Shown: positions 22,600 through 29,779 of the stretch, piece by piece
Numbering within the stretch: position 1 is the first letter of the stretch
Layout: each line of letters opens with the position of its first letter
Origin: UBA993 sp964436815
GTDB taxonomy: Bacteria > Bacillota > Dethiobacteria > DTU022
Assembly: GCA_964436815.1 (NCBI GenBank)
Contig: CAYTER010000024.1
Location: 1-31,826 of the forward strand
Direction: 5' to 3'
DNA: 31,826 nucleotides
The notes under the pieces: generated by a model
What the model was told of the DNA's origin: nothing
The model's input: only the letters and a program-made list of their open reading frames with translations
Database searches by the model: none
Made by a program: the position numbers and the translations under genes

Positions 22600-23987
22600 A
22601 AAAACCATGGCAGGGCCGTTTTGAGAAAGAAACAGATAATAATGTTCTCAAATTCACGGCATCGCTACCTTTTGATCGCCGTCTTGCTTTTTGCGATATC
22701 AGGGGTAGTATCGCTCATGCCGAAATGCTCGCTGCACAGGGAATCATCTCCGAATCTGAGGTTTATAAAATTGTCGGCGGGCTACAGGAGATTGCCAAAG
22801 AATTTAAAGATGGCAGCTTCAAGGAAGATCTTAGTTTTGAAGATATCCATATGAATATTGAAAAGCGGTTGATTGAAAAAATAGGAAAGTTAGGCGGAAA
22901 ACTGCATACCGGCCGCAGTCGTAACGATCAGGTAGCACTCGACATGCATCTGTACATGCAGGAAGAGTTAACCGTAATTGAGCGCCTGCTAGATAAACTA
23001 CAGCAGACCATTATTGAATTGGCTGAAAACAATATGGACTTAATCATACCCGGATATACCCATCTTCAGCGGGCCCAGCCTGTGCTTTTTGCCCATCACA
23101 TGCTGGCTTATTTTTGGATGCTCAGTCGTGATCGTGAGCGAATCAAAGCTGTTGCAGCTCGCACTGATTTAATGCCTCTTGGTGCGGGAGCCCTGGCCGG
23201 GACCGGATTTCCCTTAAATCGCGAGTTTGTTGCAGAAAAATTGGGTTTCAGCTCTCTTTATGAAAACAGCATTGATGCTGTGAGCGATCGTGATTATCTG
23301 ATCGAGTTTTTGTCTTTTGCTGCTATCCTGATCATGCATTTAAGCCGTTTTAGCGAGGAGCTAATACTTTGGAGCAGCTTTGAATTTGGCTTTATAGAAT
23401 TAGATGATGCCTACACTACCGGTAGCAGCATGATGCCCCAGAAAAAAAATCCTGATGTAGCGGAGCTGATTAGGGGGAAAACAGGCCGAATTTACGGATC
23501 TCTGATTGGCATGCTTACATTGATGAAAGGTTTGCCTCTGGCCTATAACAAGGATATGCAGGAGGACAAGGAGGGCCTTTTTGATGTGATTGATCAGGTA
23601 AAAGAGATCCTGCCCCTGTTTACAGGGATGCTGCAGACCATATCGATCAACCGGGGCCGTTTGAAAAATGCAGTCGACGATGACTATCTATGTGCAACCG
23701 ACCTCGCCGATTATCTCGTTCGCGCCGGAGTCGCCTTCCGGGATGCTCATCATATTGTGGGTGAAATGGTTGTGTATGCAGACCTCAATAATAAACGTTT
23801 AAAAGAGCTGACAAAAAGTGATCGTGAAAAATTTCATCCGGCGCTGACTGGAGATGTTGATGCTTTGCTTGATCCAAGCCTGGTGGTTAATGCCCGTAAC
23901 ATCCGCGGAGGAACGGCACCATCGGCTGTTTTAAAACAGCTGGAATTAGCCGTTAATTTATTGAAAGATCAGAAGATAAGCGGGTAG
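22596..23987 (+). CDS. argH: Argininosuccinate lyase, apparent CTG start
   Basis: Cleaves argininosuccinate to arginine and fumarate; 463 aa when read from CTG at 22596. The catalytic loop G-S-S-M-M-P-Q-K-K-N-P (about 280) with its active serine is intact, as are T-G-R-S-R-N-D-Q-V (about 106-114) and T-H-L-Q-R-A-Q-P. Homology clearly extends before the first in-frame ATG (22725). The codons from 22596 read L-K-K-P-W-Q-G-R-F-E, matching the conserved K-L-W-G-G-R-F N-terminus, and continue through D-I-R-G-S-I-A-H-A. No ATG, GTG or TTG precedes in that frame before a stop at 22563. GGGAGG at 22580-22585 would serve the CTG. The CTG overlaps the argG stop as CTGA, as in coupled gene pairs. A sequencing error at the start codon is the alternative. 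Confidence 0.93.
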   Translation: MKKPWQGRFEKETDNNVLKFTASLPFDRRLAFCDIRGSIAHAEMLAAQGIISESEVYKIVGGLQEIAKEFKDGSFKEDLSFEDIHMNIEKRLIEKIGKLGGKLHTGRSRNDQVALDMHLYMQEELTVIERLLDKLQQTIIELAENNMDLIIPGYTHLQRAQPVLFAHHMLAYFWMLSRDRERIKAVAARTDLMPLGAGALAGTGFPLNREFVAEKLGFSSLYENSIDAVSDRDYLIEFLSFAAILIMHLSRFSEELILWSSFEFGFIELDDAYTTGSSMMPQKKNPDVAELIRGKTGRIYGSLIGMLTLMKGLPLAYNKDMQEDKEGLFDVIDQVKEILPLFTGMLQTISINRGRLKNAVDDDYLCATDLADYLVRAGVAFRDAHHIVGEMVVYADLNNKRLKELTKSDREKFHPALTGDVDALLDPSLVVNARNIRGGTAPSAVLKQLELAVNLLKDQKISG

Positions 23988-24796
23988 CCTTTAGTCAGGT
24001 CGGAATCACTGAAGAGAGCGGCAAGCTGATGTAGAGTATTAACACCACGTTTGTTCAGTTCCGGCAATAATTTTAGAAAAAGTTCGGCGGCAATGCGGGC
24101 ATCACTCAAAGCATTGTGCCTGCCGCTTAAATCCAGTTTGAAGACTGATGCAAGGTTCTCCAATGAATAGTCACCAATTGAAAAATGAAGCGCTGAGGTT
24201 AATAGAACAGTATCAATTACCGGGTTTATAATACGGCGGCCTATTGCTTCGCTGATTTTTAGGTTCATAAAGGCAAGGTCAAAGGGCGCATTATGAGCGA
24301 TGAGTATACGGGTCCCACAGTAATTTAGAAAGTCCAGCAACACCGGAATAATTTGTGGTTCATTTTGAACCATTTGATCATCAAGGCCGGTTATTCTTCT
24401 GGTGGCCGGCGGAATTGATCGCCTGGGGTTAACCAGGTGATAGAAATGATCATCCGGTGTAATTGTGCCATTATCAATTTTTAACGCCCCAAGAGAGATA
24501 ATTTCGTCGCCCCAGTAAGGGTGCAGGCCAGTTGTTTCCGTGTCGAAAGCAACATAGGAGGCTTCATTTAAGCTTTGTTCCCAGTCGATACTCTCTTTTA
24601 TTGAAGAAATTTTCCCTGATAGCTCCTGAAATAGTACAGGATCGATCGTTATTGGCCCCGGCTTTTTTGCACCGGTTAAAAGACGATTGACCAGGAGTTC
24701 GCCGTTAATTTTTTTATTAATGGCCTTGTTCTTCTTCGCCTCGCGGTTTAGAAGATTATAATCTGGCTCAAAATGGATTCCATTATCGTTTATCAT
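23969..24796 (-). CDS. DnaQ-type 3'-5' exonuclease
   Basis: DEDDh exonuclease (275 aa) related to the epsilon proofreading subunit of DNA polymerase III. Exo I is F-D85-T-E87-T-T-G, Exo II is A-H-N-A-P-F-D173, and Exo III is H227-N-A-L-S-D232-A-R, so all five metal-site and catalytic residues are present. About 78 residues of non-catalytic sequence precede the domain, so it is not a bare epsilon subunit. The ATG has CAGGGAG upstream and lies 20 nt after the CBS/DUF294 gene, with which it forms an operon; this pairing is common in bacteria. Its 3' end overlaps that of argH by 19 nt in a tail-to-tail arrangement, and no terminator separates them. The biological substrate, DNA or RNA, cannot be told. 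Confidence 0.9.
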   Translation of the reverse strand: MINDNGIHFEPDYNLLNREAKKNKAINKKINGELLVNRLLTGAKKPGPITIDPVLFQELSGKISSIKESIDWEQSLNEASYVAFDTETTGLHPYWGDEIISLGALKIDNGTITPDDHFYHLVNPRRSIPPATRRITGLDDQMVQNEPQIIPVLLDFLNYCGTRILIAHNAPFDLAFMNLKISEAIGRRIINPVIDTVLLTSALHFSIGDYSLENLASVFKLDLSGRHNALSDARIAAELFLKLLPELNKRGVNTLHQLAALFSDSDLTKGYPLIF

Positions 24797-24816
24797 TGTA
24801 TATCTCCCTGCCCGGC

Positions 24817-26751
24817 TCAGGCTTTATGGACATGAAATGCATGGCTGGTTAGTGTTTGCAGGCGATTCACAACGAGCATCGACTCCTTAAGGAGTTCTCT
24901 TTCTTTTTTATCCAGCCGGCTCAGATCTATTACACTATCAGCCGGTTGCCCTTCACGAATTCGATTTACTGTATTGCGAATTCTAAACATCAGGAGCGAT
25001 TCAAATGCTGCTTCGATATATTCCGCATCGTCTGCCTTAAAGATTGCACTTTCTTTAAGACGATGAATCCGCTCAAAGCTGTTGGTTTCCGGGAATCCTT
25101 CACGCAGGGCAAACAGACGAATGCAATCGACAAGGTGGACCATGACTTCAGTCTTTAAATTTATTTTTCTTTTTTTGCTGCCGGTCCTGCGGGTAATCAG
25201 ATTGCCAAATAAGTTAAGAGGCACACGGTGCTGGAGATCGTCTTCAGCCATAAACAATAAAGCGTGTTTTGCTTCTCTGAAAAGTTTGGTACTATACTCT
25301 TTCAATTTTTCATGCAAAACAGCCTCACCGAAAAGGTAGCGGTAGTCAAGAAAAATAGTCATATTGCGGATATCCTTCGGATCCAGGTGATCAACCCAAC
25401 CGGCGATCATCTCTTGCCAGCCCTGTAAAGACTGGCACCACATCGGGTTATCAGACATCACAAGCCCGCTGCAGCGACTGAAACCGCATTGTTCAAGGCC
25501 GTCGACAATTTTTTTGCCCAATGCTAAAAAATACTCTTGAACCCTGTGCCCTTCATTACCGGGCTGATCAGCATAAATGATGCCATTATCCTGATCGGTT
25601 CTTGAAAATTGTTCTCTGCGGCCTGCACTGCCCATATTAACAAAGCAGTATTCTGCAGGGGCCTTTCCCCGGCCCTCCAGGGCCAGTTCATTTTCAGCGA
25701 TCTGGATGATCCTGCGGGTAATCCGATCGTATAACTCCGAAGTTATTACACATATTTCAGATGCAAAAGCTCTTTCTGTTAACAGGGCTTGCTGGACTTG
25801 ATCAATTTCCCTGATCAGGCCGGCCAGTCCGCTGAAGTTTTCCTGGTATTCGATCTGCCGAATGATGGAAAGCGCTCCACTGTTACGGTTCCTGATTAAA
25901 TCTTTAACGGTGATAATCCCATGTAAAACTTCATTTTCATCAGTTATAACGATATGCTTAATGTTATACTTAGTCATCATCAACAGGGCCTGGTAACTGA
26001 AATCATCGGGTTTCACGGAGATCAGGTTGCTTGACATTATTTCATGGGCTTTTCGATCCATATCAGGTTTATCAGTAGCCAAAACCTTATGAACCAGGTC
26101 TTTTTCAGTAATGATCCCTACCGGTTTACCATTAAAAGCTACTACAACCACAGAACTGACTCTTGCTTCTTTCATTTTTTTTGCCACACTGCTAATCTTA
26201 TCCATTGGCAGGCAGGTAACCACCGAATCCTGGGCAATATCGGCTACCCTTCTTCGCAGGCTTTGCCCCTGGAAAAACTGTTCCTCGTAACGGCTATCAG
26301 CAAAGGTTATGTAAAGGTCTTTGAGTCTTGCTGCCAGGATCTTGGTAAAGAAATCAGCAAACTGGCTGTTTCCGGCGAGCATTTTCTGAAAAGTGGTCTT
26401 GCTGATCAGCATGCAGGTCAGAGCATCTGACGCAATCATCGAAACCGGGTATGGTTCTTCGGATAGCATTACCGTAACGCCGAAGAAGTCGCCCCTGCTT
26501 CTTATTGTCGTGACAGATTCCTCACTTCCCAACCTGGCCACGGCTCTCGCTTCACCTTCGATGATAAAAAAAAGGGTCTGTTTAGACTGCTCGCCCTCCC
26601 GGAAGATGAAACTATTGGCTGGATAACGCTTGATAACAGCTTCCTCGGCAATAGTAAAGAGCATTTGATCATCTAGAAATGAAAAGGGAGTAGATGTCTT
26701 GAGGATATTGTAAATATCGCTTTTACTGTAGTTAACCGGCGGAGTGCTCAT
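24817..26751 (-). CDS. cNMP-binding / CBS / DUF294 nucleotidyltransferase-like signalling protein
   Basis: Cytoplasmic protein of 644 aa with, in order, a cyclic-nucleotide-binding-type domain (about 20-135), two CBS domains (about 170-220 and 235-290), a DUF294 nucleotidyltransferase-like domain containing G-S-A-G-R-R-E-Q-F-S-R-T-D-Q-D (about 380), and a DUF294 C-terminal helical domain. The G-S-x-G-R-x-E and D-x-D pattern resembles the GlnD/polymerase-beta active site, so nucleotidyl transfer is possible. I use the ATG at 26751. An in-frame TTG at 26820 coincides with the -35 element of the promoter and would not be transcribed. The ribosome binding site is weak. Proteins of this make-up often lie beside DUF4212/sodium:solute symporter genes and are thought to regulate acetate uptake; such a pair is 2.7 kb away here. 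Confidence 0.9.
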   Translation of the reverse strand: MSTPPVNYSKSDIYNILKTSTPFSFLDDQMLFTIAEEAVIKRYPANSFIFREGEQSKQTLFFIIEGEARAVARLGSEESVTTIRSRGDFFGVTVMLSEEPYPVSMIASDALTCMLISKTTFQKMLAGNSQFADFFTKILAARLKDLYITFADSRYEEQFFQGQSLRRRVADIAQDSVVTCLPMDKISSVAKKMKEARVSSVVVVAFNGKPVGIITEKDLVHKVLATDKPDMDRKAHEIMSSNLISVKPDDFSYQALLMMTKYNIKHIVITDENEVLHGIITVKDLIRNRNSGALSIIRQIEYQENFSGLAGLIREIDQVQQALLTERAFASEICVITSELYDRITRRIIQIAENELALEGRGKAPAEYCFVNMGSAGRREQFSRTDQDNGIIYADQPGNEGHRVQEYFLALGKKIVDGLEQCGFSRCSGLVMSDNPMWCQSLQGWQEMIAGWVDHLDPKDIRNMTIFLDYRYLFGEAVLHEKLKEYSTKLFREAKHALLFMAEDDLQHRVPLNLFGNLITRRTGSKKRKINLKTEVMVHLVDCIRLFALREGFPETNSFERIHRLKESAIFKADDAEYIEAAFESLLMFRIRNTVNRIREGQPADSVIDLSRLDKKERELLKESMLVVNRLQTLTSHAFHVHKA

Positions 26752-26791
26752 CGGGTAGCCCCGTTTCAATTTGCGATCATTTATTATTTGG

Positions 26792-26820
26792 ATTATAACC
26801 TGAGAGCGGTTTAACAGCAA
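26792..26820 (-). promoter_or_regulatory. Sigma-A promoter of the CBS/DUF294-exonuclease operon
   Basis: On the minus strand TTGCTG (26820-26815) and TATAAT (26797-26792) are 17 nt apart. The predicted start near 26785 leaves a leader of about 34 nt before the ATG at 26751. It sits directly after the terminator of the upstream acyl-CoA ligase gene, so this two-gene operon is transcribed independently. Confidence 0.75.
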
Positions 26821-26821
26821 T

Positions 26822-26858
26822 AAAAGCTGATTCCCCGATAAAAGGGGAATCAGCTTTT
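26822..26858 (-). terminator. Intrinsic terminator after the acyl-CoA ligase gene
   Basis: A perfect 15-bp stem (AAAAGCTGATTCCCC and its complement) with a 7-nt loop. On the minus strand the 3' arm ends in CTTTTATT. It lies about 50 nt past the stop of the acyl-CoA ligase gene and just before the promoter of the next operon. The structure is symmetric enough to work on both strands. Confidence 0.88.
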
Positions 26859-26908
26859 AATTATAGATCAATTTATCTTATATCATTACACTTGGGCTCA
26901 AACAATAA

Positions 26909-28588
26909 TTATACTGATTTCTTGTTTTTAGCCTCTTCTTCTTCCCGGAGCATCCGACGCAATACTTTGCCGATCATCGTTTTAGGCAGCTCTTCCCTGA
27001 ATTCGACCAATTTAGGCACTTTATAAGGGGCGAGATTTTCCTTGCAATAATCAATGCATTCCTGTTCTGTCAACTTCTCTCCTTCTTTAAGCACGACATA
27101 AGCTTTTAAGGTTTCACCGCGATAGGGGTCATTGATACCTGCCACCGCAGCTTCCATGATCTTTGGATGGGTATAGAGCACTTCTTCTACATCGCGGGGG
27201 TAAATGTTAAAACCACCGGCGATTACCATATCTTTTTTCCGATCAACGATATACACGTAACCTTCTTCATCGGCCCGGGCGATATCACCGGTATAGAACC
27301 AGCCGTTACGGATACTCTGGGCAGTTTCATCAGGCATATTCAGGTAACCTTCCATAACTTGTGGCCCGCGCAGGCAGAGTTCGCCTATTTCACCGATCGG
27401 CAGCTCCTTTTCCCCGGTTTCGACATCAACAATCTTATATTCTGTATCCGGCATCGGTAAACCGATGCTGCCGGGTTTTCTTTTGCCGTATACCGGGTTG
27501 GCATGGGTAACGGGCGAGGTTTCCGACAGGCCAAATCCTTCAACCAGTCTGCCTCCGGTGTTCTTTTCAAACTGCTGTTGTACTTCCACCGGAAGTGGTG
27601 CTGCGCCGCTGATGCAGATCCGAATAGATTTAATATCATATTTATGCAAGTCCGGCGCATTATTGATAGCCACATATATTGTCGGCACGCCCGGGAAGAG
27701 GGTTGGTTTCTGTTTATCAATTGTTTTTAAAACATCCTCAAGGACAAAACGCGGCAGCAGCACCAACTTGCCACCATTCAGCAGGCCAAGATTAAGCACT
27801 GTGGTGAGGCCATAACTATGAAAGAAAGGCAATACTCCCAGCGCAATTTCTTTTCCGTCCTGGTAGTCGGTACACCAGGCCTTTACCTGAAACATATTAG
27901 CGACCAGATTGCTGTGTTTTAAAACAGCGCCCTTGGAAACGCCGGTTGTGCCTCCGGTATAGAGGAAAAGGGCACGATCTTCCGGTTTAACTTCTACCGA
28001 TGGTGGTTTTTTACCGCTATTTTTAGCGAGCAGATCCGTTAATGAATAATCTTCGGGGAGCAGATTGACCCGGTCCCCCTCTTTTTTCTCTTTGGCAACA
28101 GTGTAAAGGAAGCCTAAGATTCCGGGGAAAAAGTCTTTTATATTGGAGACGATTATATTTTTAAGATTGGTTTTTGGTTGAATCTCTTTAATCATCTTAT
28201 AAAAACGGGTTAAAGTGATGATCGTTTCTGCTCCAGAGTCTTTAAGCTGATATTCCATTTCACGCGCAACATAAAGCGGATTGCATGGTACGACAATTGC
28301 CCCGATAGCCAGCGTGGCGAAATAGGCAATCGGAAACTGGGTGCTGTTTGGCAGGTGGATAGCGACCCGATCGCCCTTTTTCACACCCAGATCAGTCAGG
28401 GCTGCCGCGAGGCTTTCGATATTGTCAGACAGTTCACCGTAACTTAATTCCCGACCCATGAAATGAACAGCAGGCTTTTCACTGTATTTTGCTTTTGCCT
28501 GTTGAAAAATCTGGTAGAGGGAAAGGGGAGGGTAATCGATGCTGTGCGGAACTTCCGGTTCATAACTCTTAAGCCATACTTTTTCCAT
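26909..28588 (-). CDS. Long-chain fatty acid-CoA ligase (FadD-like)
   Basis: ATP-dependent acyl-CoA synthetase (559 aa) that activates a carboxylic acid through an acyl-adenylate. The AMP-binding P-loop is Y210-T-G-G-T-T-G-V-S-K-G. The adenine/hinge region has G-F-G-L-S-E-T-S-P and Y-T-G-D-I-A, and the hinge motif D-R-K-K-D-M-V-I-A-G-G-F-N-I-Y-P is followed by the C-terminal catalytic lysine (about K541 in G-K-V-L-R-R). Similarity to FadD-type ligases is good, but chain-length preference cannot be read. The ATG at 28588 has AGGAGG upstream. It is followed by a strong terminator and preceded by the DUF456 gene 115 nt upstream on the same strand; I see no convincing promoter in that gap. Confidence 0.92.
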   Translation of the reverse strand: MEKVWLKSYEPEVPHSIDYPPLSLYQIFQQAKAKYSEKPAVHFMGRELSYGELSDNIESLAAALTDLGVKKGDRVAIHLPNSTQFPIAYFATLAIGAIVVPCNPLYVAREMEYQLKDSGAETIITLTRFYKMIKEIQPKTNLKNIIVSNIKDFFPGILGFLYTVAKEKKEGDRVNLLPEDYSLTDLLAKNSGKKPPSVEVKPEDRALFLYTGGTTGVSKGAVLKHSNLVANMFQVKAWCTDYQDGKEIALGVLPFFHSYGLTTVLNLGLLNGGKLVLLPRFVLEDVLKTIDKQKPTLFPGVPTIYVAINNAPDLHKYDIKSIRICISGAAPLPVEVQQQFEKNTGGRLVEGFGLSETSPVTHANPVYGKRKPGSIGLPMPDTEYKIVDVETGEKELPIGEIGELCLRGPQVMEGYLNMPDETAQSIRNGWFYTGDIARADEEGYVYIVDRKKDMVIAGGFNIYPRDVEEVLYTHPKIMEAAVAGINDPYRGETLKAYVVLKEGEKLTEQECIDYCKENLAPYKVPKLVEFREELPKTMIGKVLRRMLREEEEAKNKKSV

Positions 28589-28703
28589 TCACTAGTTCCT
28601 CCTAAAAATAATTGTTATTAGATCGATGGATGTATGGCTTATTCTACACAATACACAGAAATCCTTCTAAGTTTAAAAAACTATAGACAGATATTTGAAT
28701 ATA

Positions 28704-29183
28704 TCAAATTATGCTTAAAACAAACCAGGTTATCATAATGCCTTCCAGGATTAGCTTTATAGGTAAAGCGCTCCAAAACCCCAGGGATGCACCTACGCCT
28801 GATTTGATGGCCTGATCAGCACGGCGCCTGAAAATAAAATCGGCAATGGTGGCGCCTAAAAAGGGGCCGATTAAGAGCCCGATCGGGAAAAACATCAGGC
28901 CGATCAGAAGTCCTGCCGCAGCTCCCCAGAGGGCAGCTTTCGAACCCCCGAAGTAACGGCTGCCCATAGTGGTAAAAAGATAGTCAACACCCATCACGGC
29001 CAAAGCCAGAAGAGCCTGTCCGACAAAAAAGAAGAGTCCCAGGTTATCAAATCCTATCAGTAGTCCGTAGACGAGCATTCCCAGCCAGATAACCGGTGCT
29101 CCGGGAAGAACAGGAAGCAATGTCCCGGTTATGCCGATCAGAAATAGTATTGCCGTAACAATAACTGCTAGAACATTGATCAT
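28704..29183 (-). CDS. DUF456 family membrane protein
   Basis: Integral membrane protein of 159 aa and unknown function. It is almost wholly hydrophobic, with five or six likely segments. The family features are visible: I-G-I-T-G-T-L-L-P-V-L-P-G-A-P-V-I-W-L near the N-terminus, and the glycine-rich F-F-P-I-G-L-L-I-G-P-F-L-G-A core, which recalls glycine-zipper segments. I start at the ATG at 29183, which has CGGAGG six bases upstream, not the ATGs at 29216/29213 which have none. It stands alone or heads a unit with the acyl-CoA ligase gene downstream. Nothing in its context suggests a specific role. Confidence 0.85.
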   Translation of the reverse strand: MINVLAVIVTAILFLIGITGTLLPVLPGAPVIWLGMLVYGLLIGFDNLGLFFFVGQALLALAVMGVDYLFTTMGSRYFGGSKAALWGAAAGLLIGLMFFPIGLLIGPFLGATIADFIFRRRADQAIKSGVGASLGFWSALPIKLILEGIMITWFVLSII

Positions 29184-29430
29184 CGCATACCTCCGGGTAG
29201 ATTTATAATTCATCATAGCATATCAGGCTTGAGCAGATCAGTGAAGCATAGGAATAAAGGCTGGAACAAAATATTTTCAAATCAGTAAAGAAGAAGGAAT
29301 ATTTGGCTAAGCGTAGAATGAATATACTTAATTTAGAACAATATGGCTAAATTGGGAAGGAGGCGAAAAATTAAAATAATAAAATAAAATAGAATAAATT
29401 ATAACTTCTATGCTTAAAGGAGGTGAAGCA

Positions 29431-29751
29431 ATGTCGAGTGAGAGCAAAAAAATTTACAAGGTAGAGGTTTGGGTTACTGCTATCTGTTTTATTATCGTTG
29501 CTGTTACCGGTGGTTTTTTCAGCTCATTCGTTGTTATCCTCAACGAAAGATTTTTCAGCCAGGTTCCAACGCCTGAACAACTGATTCCCTTCTATGGGGA
29601 ATCTATGTTTGTTGTCAAAGAAGGTCTTACAGTCCTTGGTTTTCCGCTGCATTACTTTTTGTTGATCATGCTCAGTTGGATTGGAGTAACAGTGGTTGGG
29701 GCAATCTGGTGTATTGTTATGGACAGACTGGAAGAGAAACAAAGGGCATAA
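29431..29751 (+). CDS. Small membrane subunit of a sodium:solute symporter (DUF4212-like)
   Basis: Protein of 106 aa with two likely membrane helices, one near the N-terminus (V-W-V-T-A-I-C-F-I-I-V-A-V-T-G-G-F-F) and one near the C-terminus after G-F-P-L-H-Y-F, followed by the short cytoplasmic tail M-D-R-L-E-E-K. The G-F-P-L motif before the last helix and the M-x-R-L-E tail are those of DUF4212 proteins, which lie directly upstream of SSS-family symporters and probably form part of them. It has a longer loop between the helices than I expect for DUF4212. The ATG at 29431 has a strong AAAGGAGGTGA; the ATG at 29410 does not. The symporter gene begins 28 nt later. A weak promoter candidate, TTGGGA-N17-AATAAT, lies at 29352-29380. 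Confidence 0.82.
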   Translation: MSSESKKIYKVEVWVTAICFIIVAVTGGFFSSFVVILNERFFSQVPTPEQLIPFYGESMFVVKEGLTVLGFPLHYFLLIMLSWIGVTVVGAIWCIVMDRLEEKQRA

Positions 29752-29779
29752 AGCCTGATGAAAGGAGGGAAAATCCCAT

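Noticed and set aside
22621..22854. Frame starting with a hydrophobic stretch at the beginning of argH
   Set aside because: It overlaps the conserved ArgH N-terminal coding sequence in a different frame; the apparent signal-like stretch is a by-product of that overlap.
28693..28709. ATTTGA-ATATA-TCAAAT palindrome between the DUF456 and acyl-CoA ligase genes
   Set aside because: It is short, AT-rich and overlaps the DUF456 stop codon; no promoter or T-run is attached to it.
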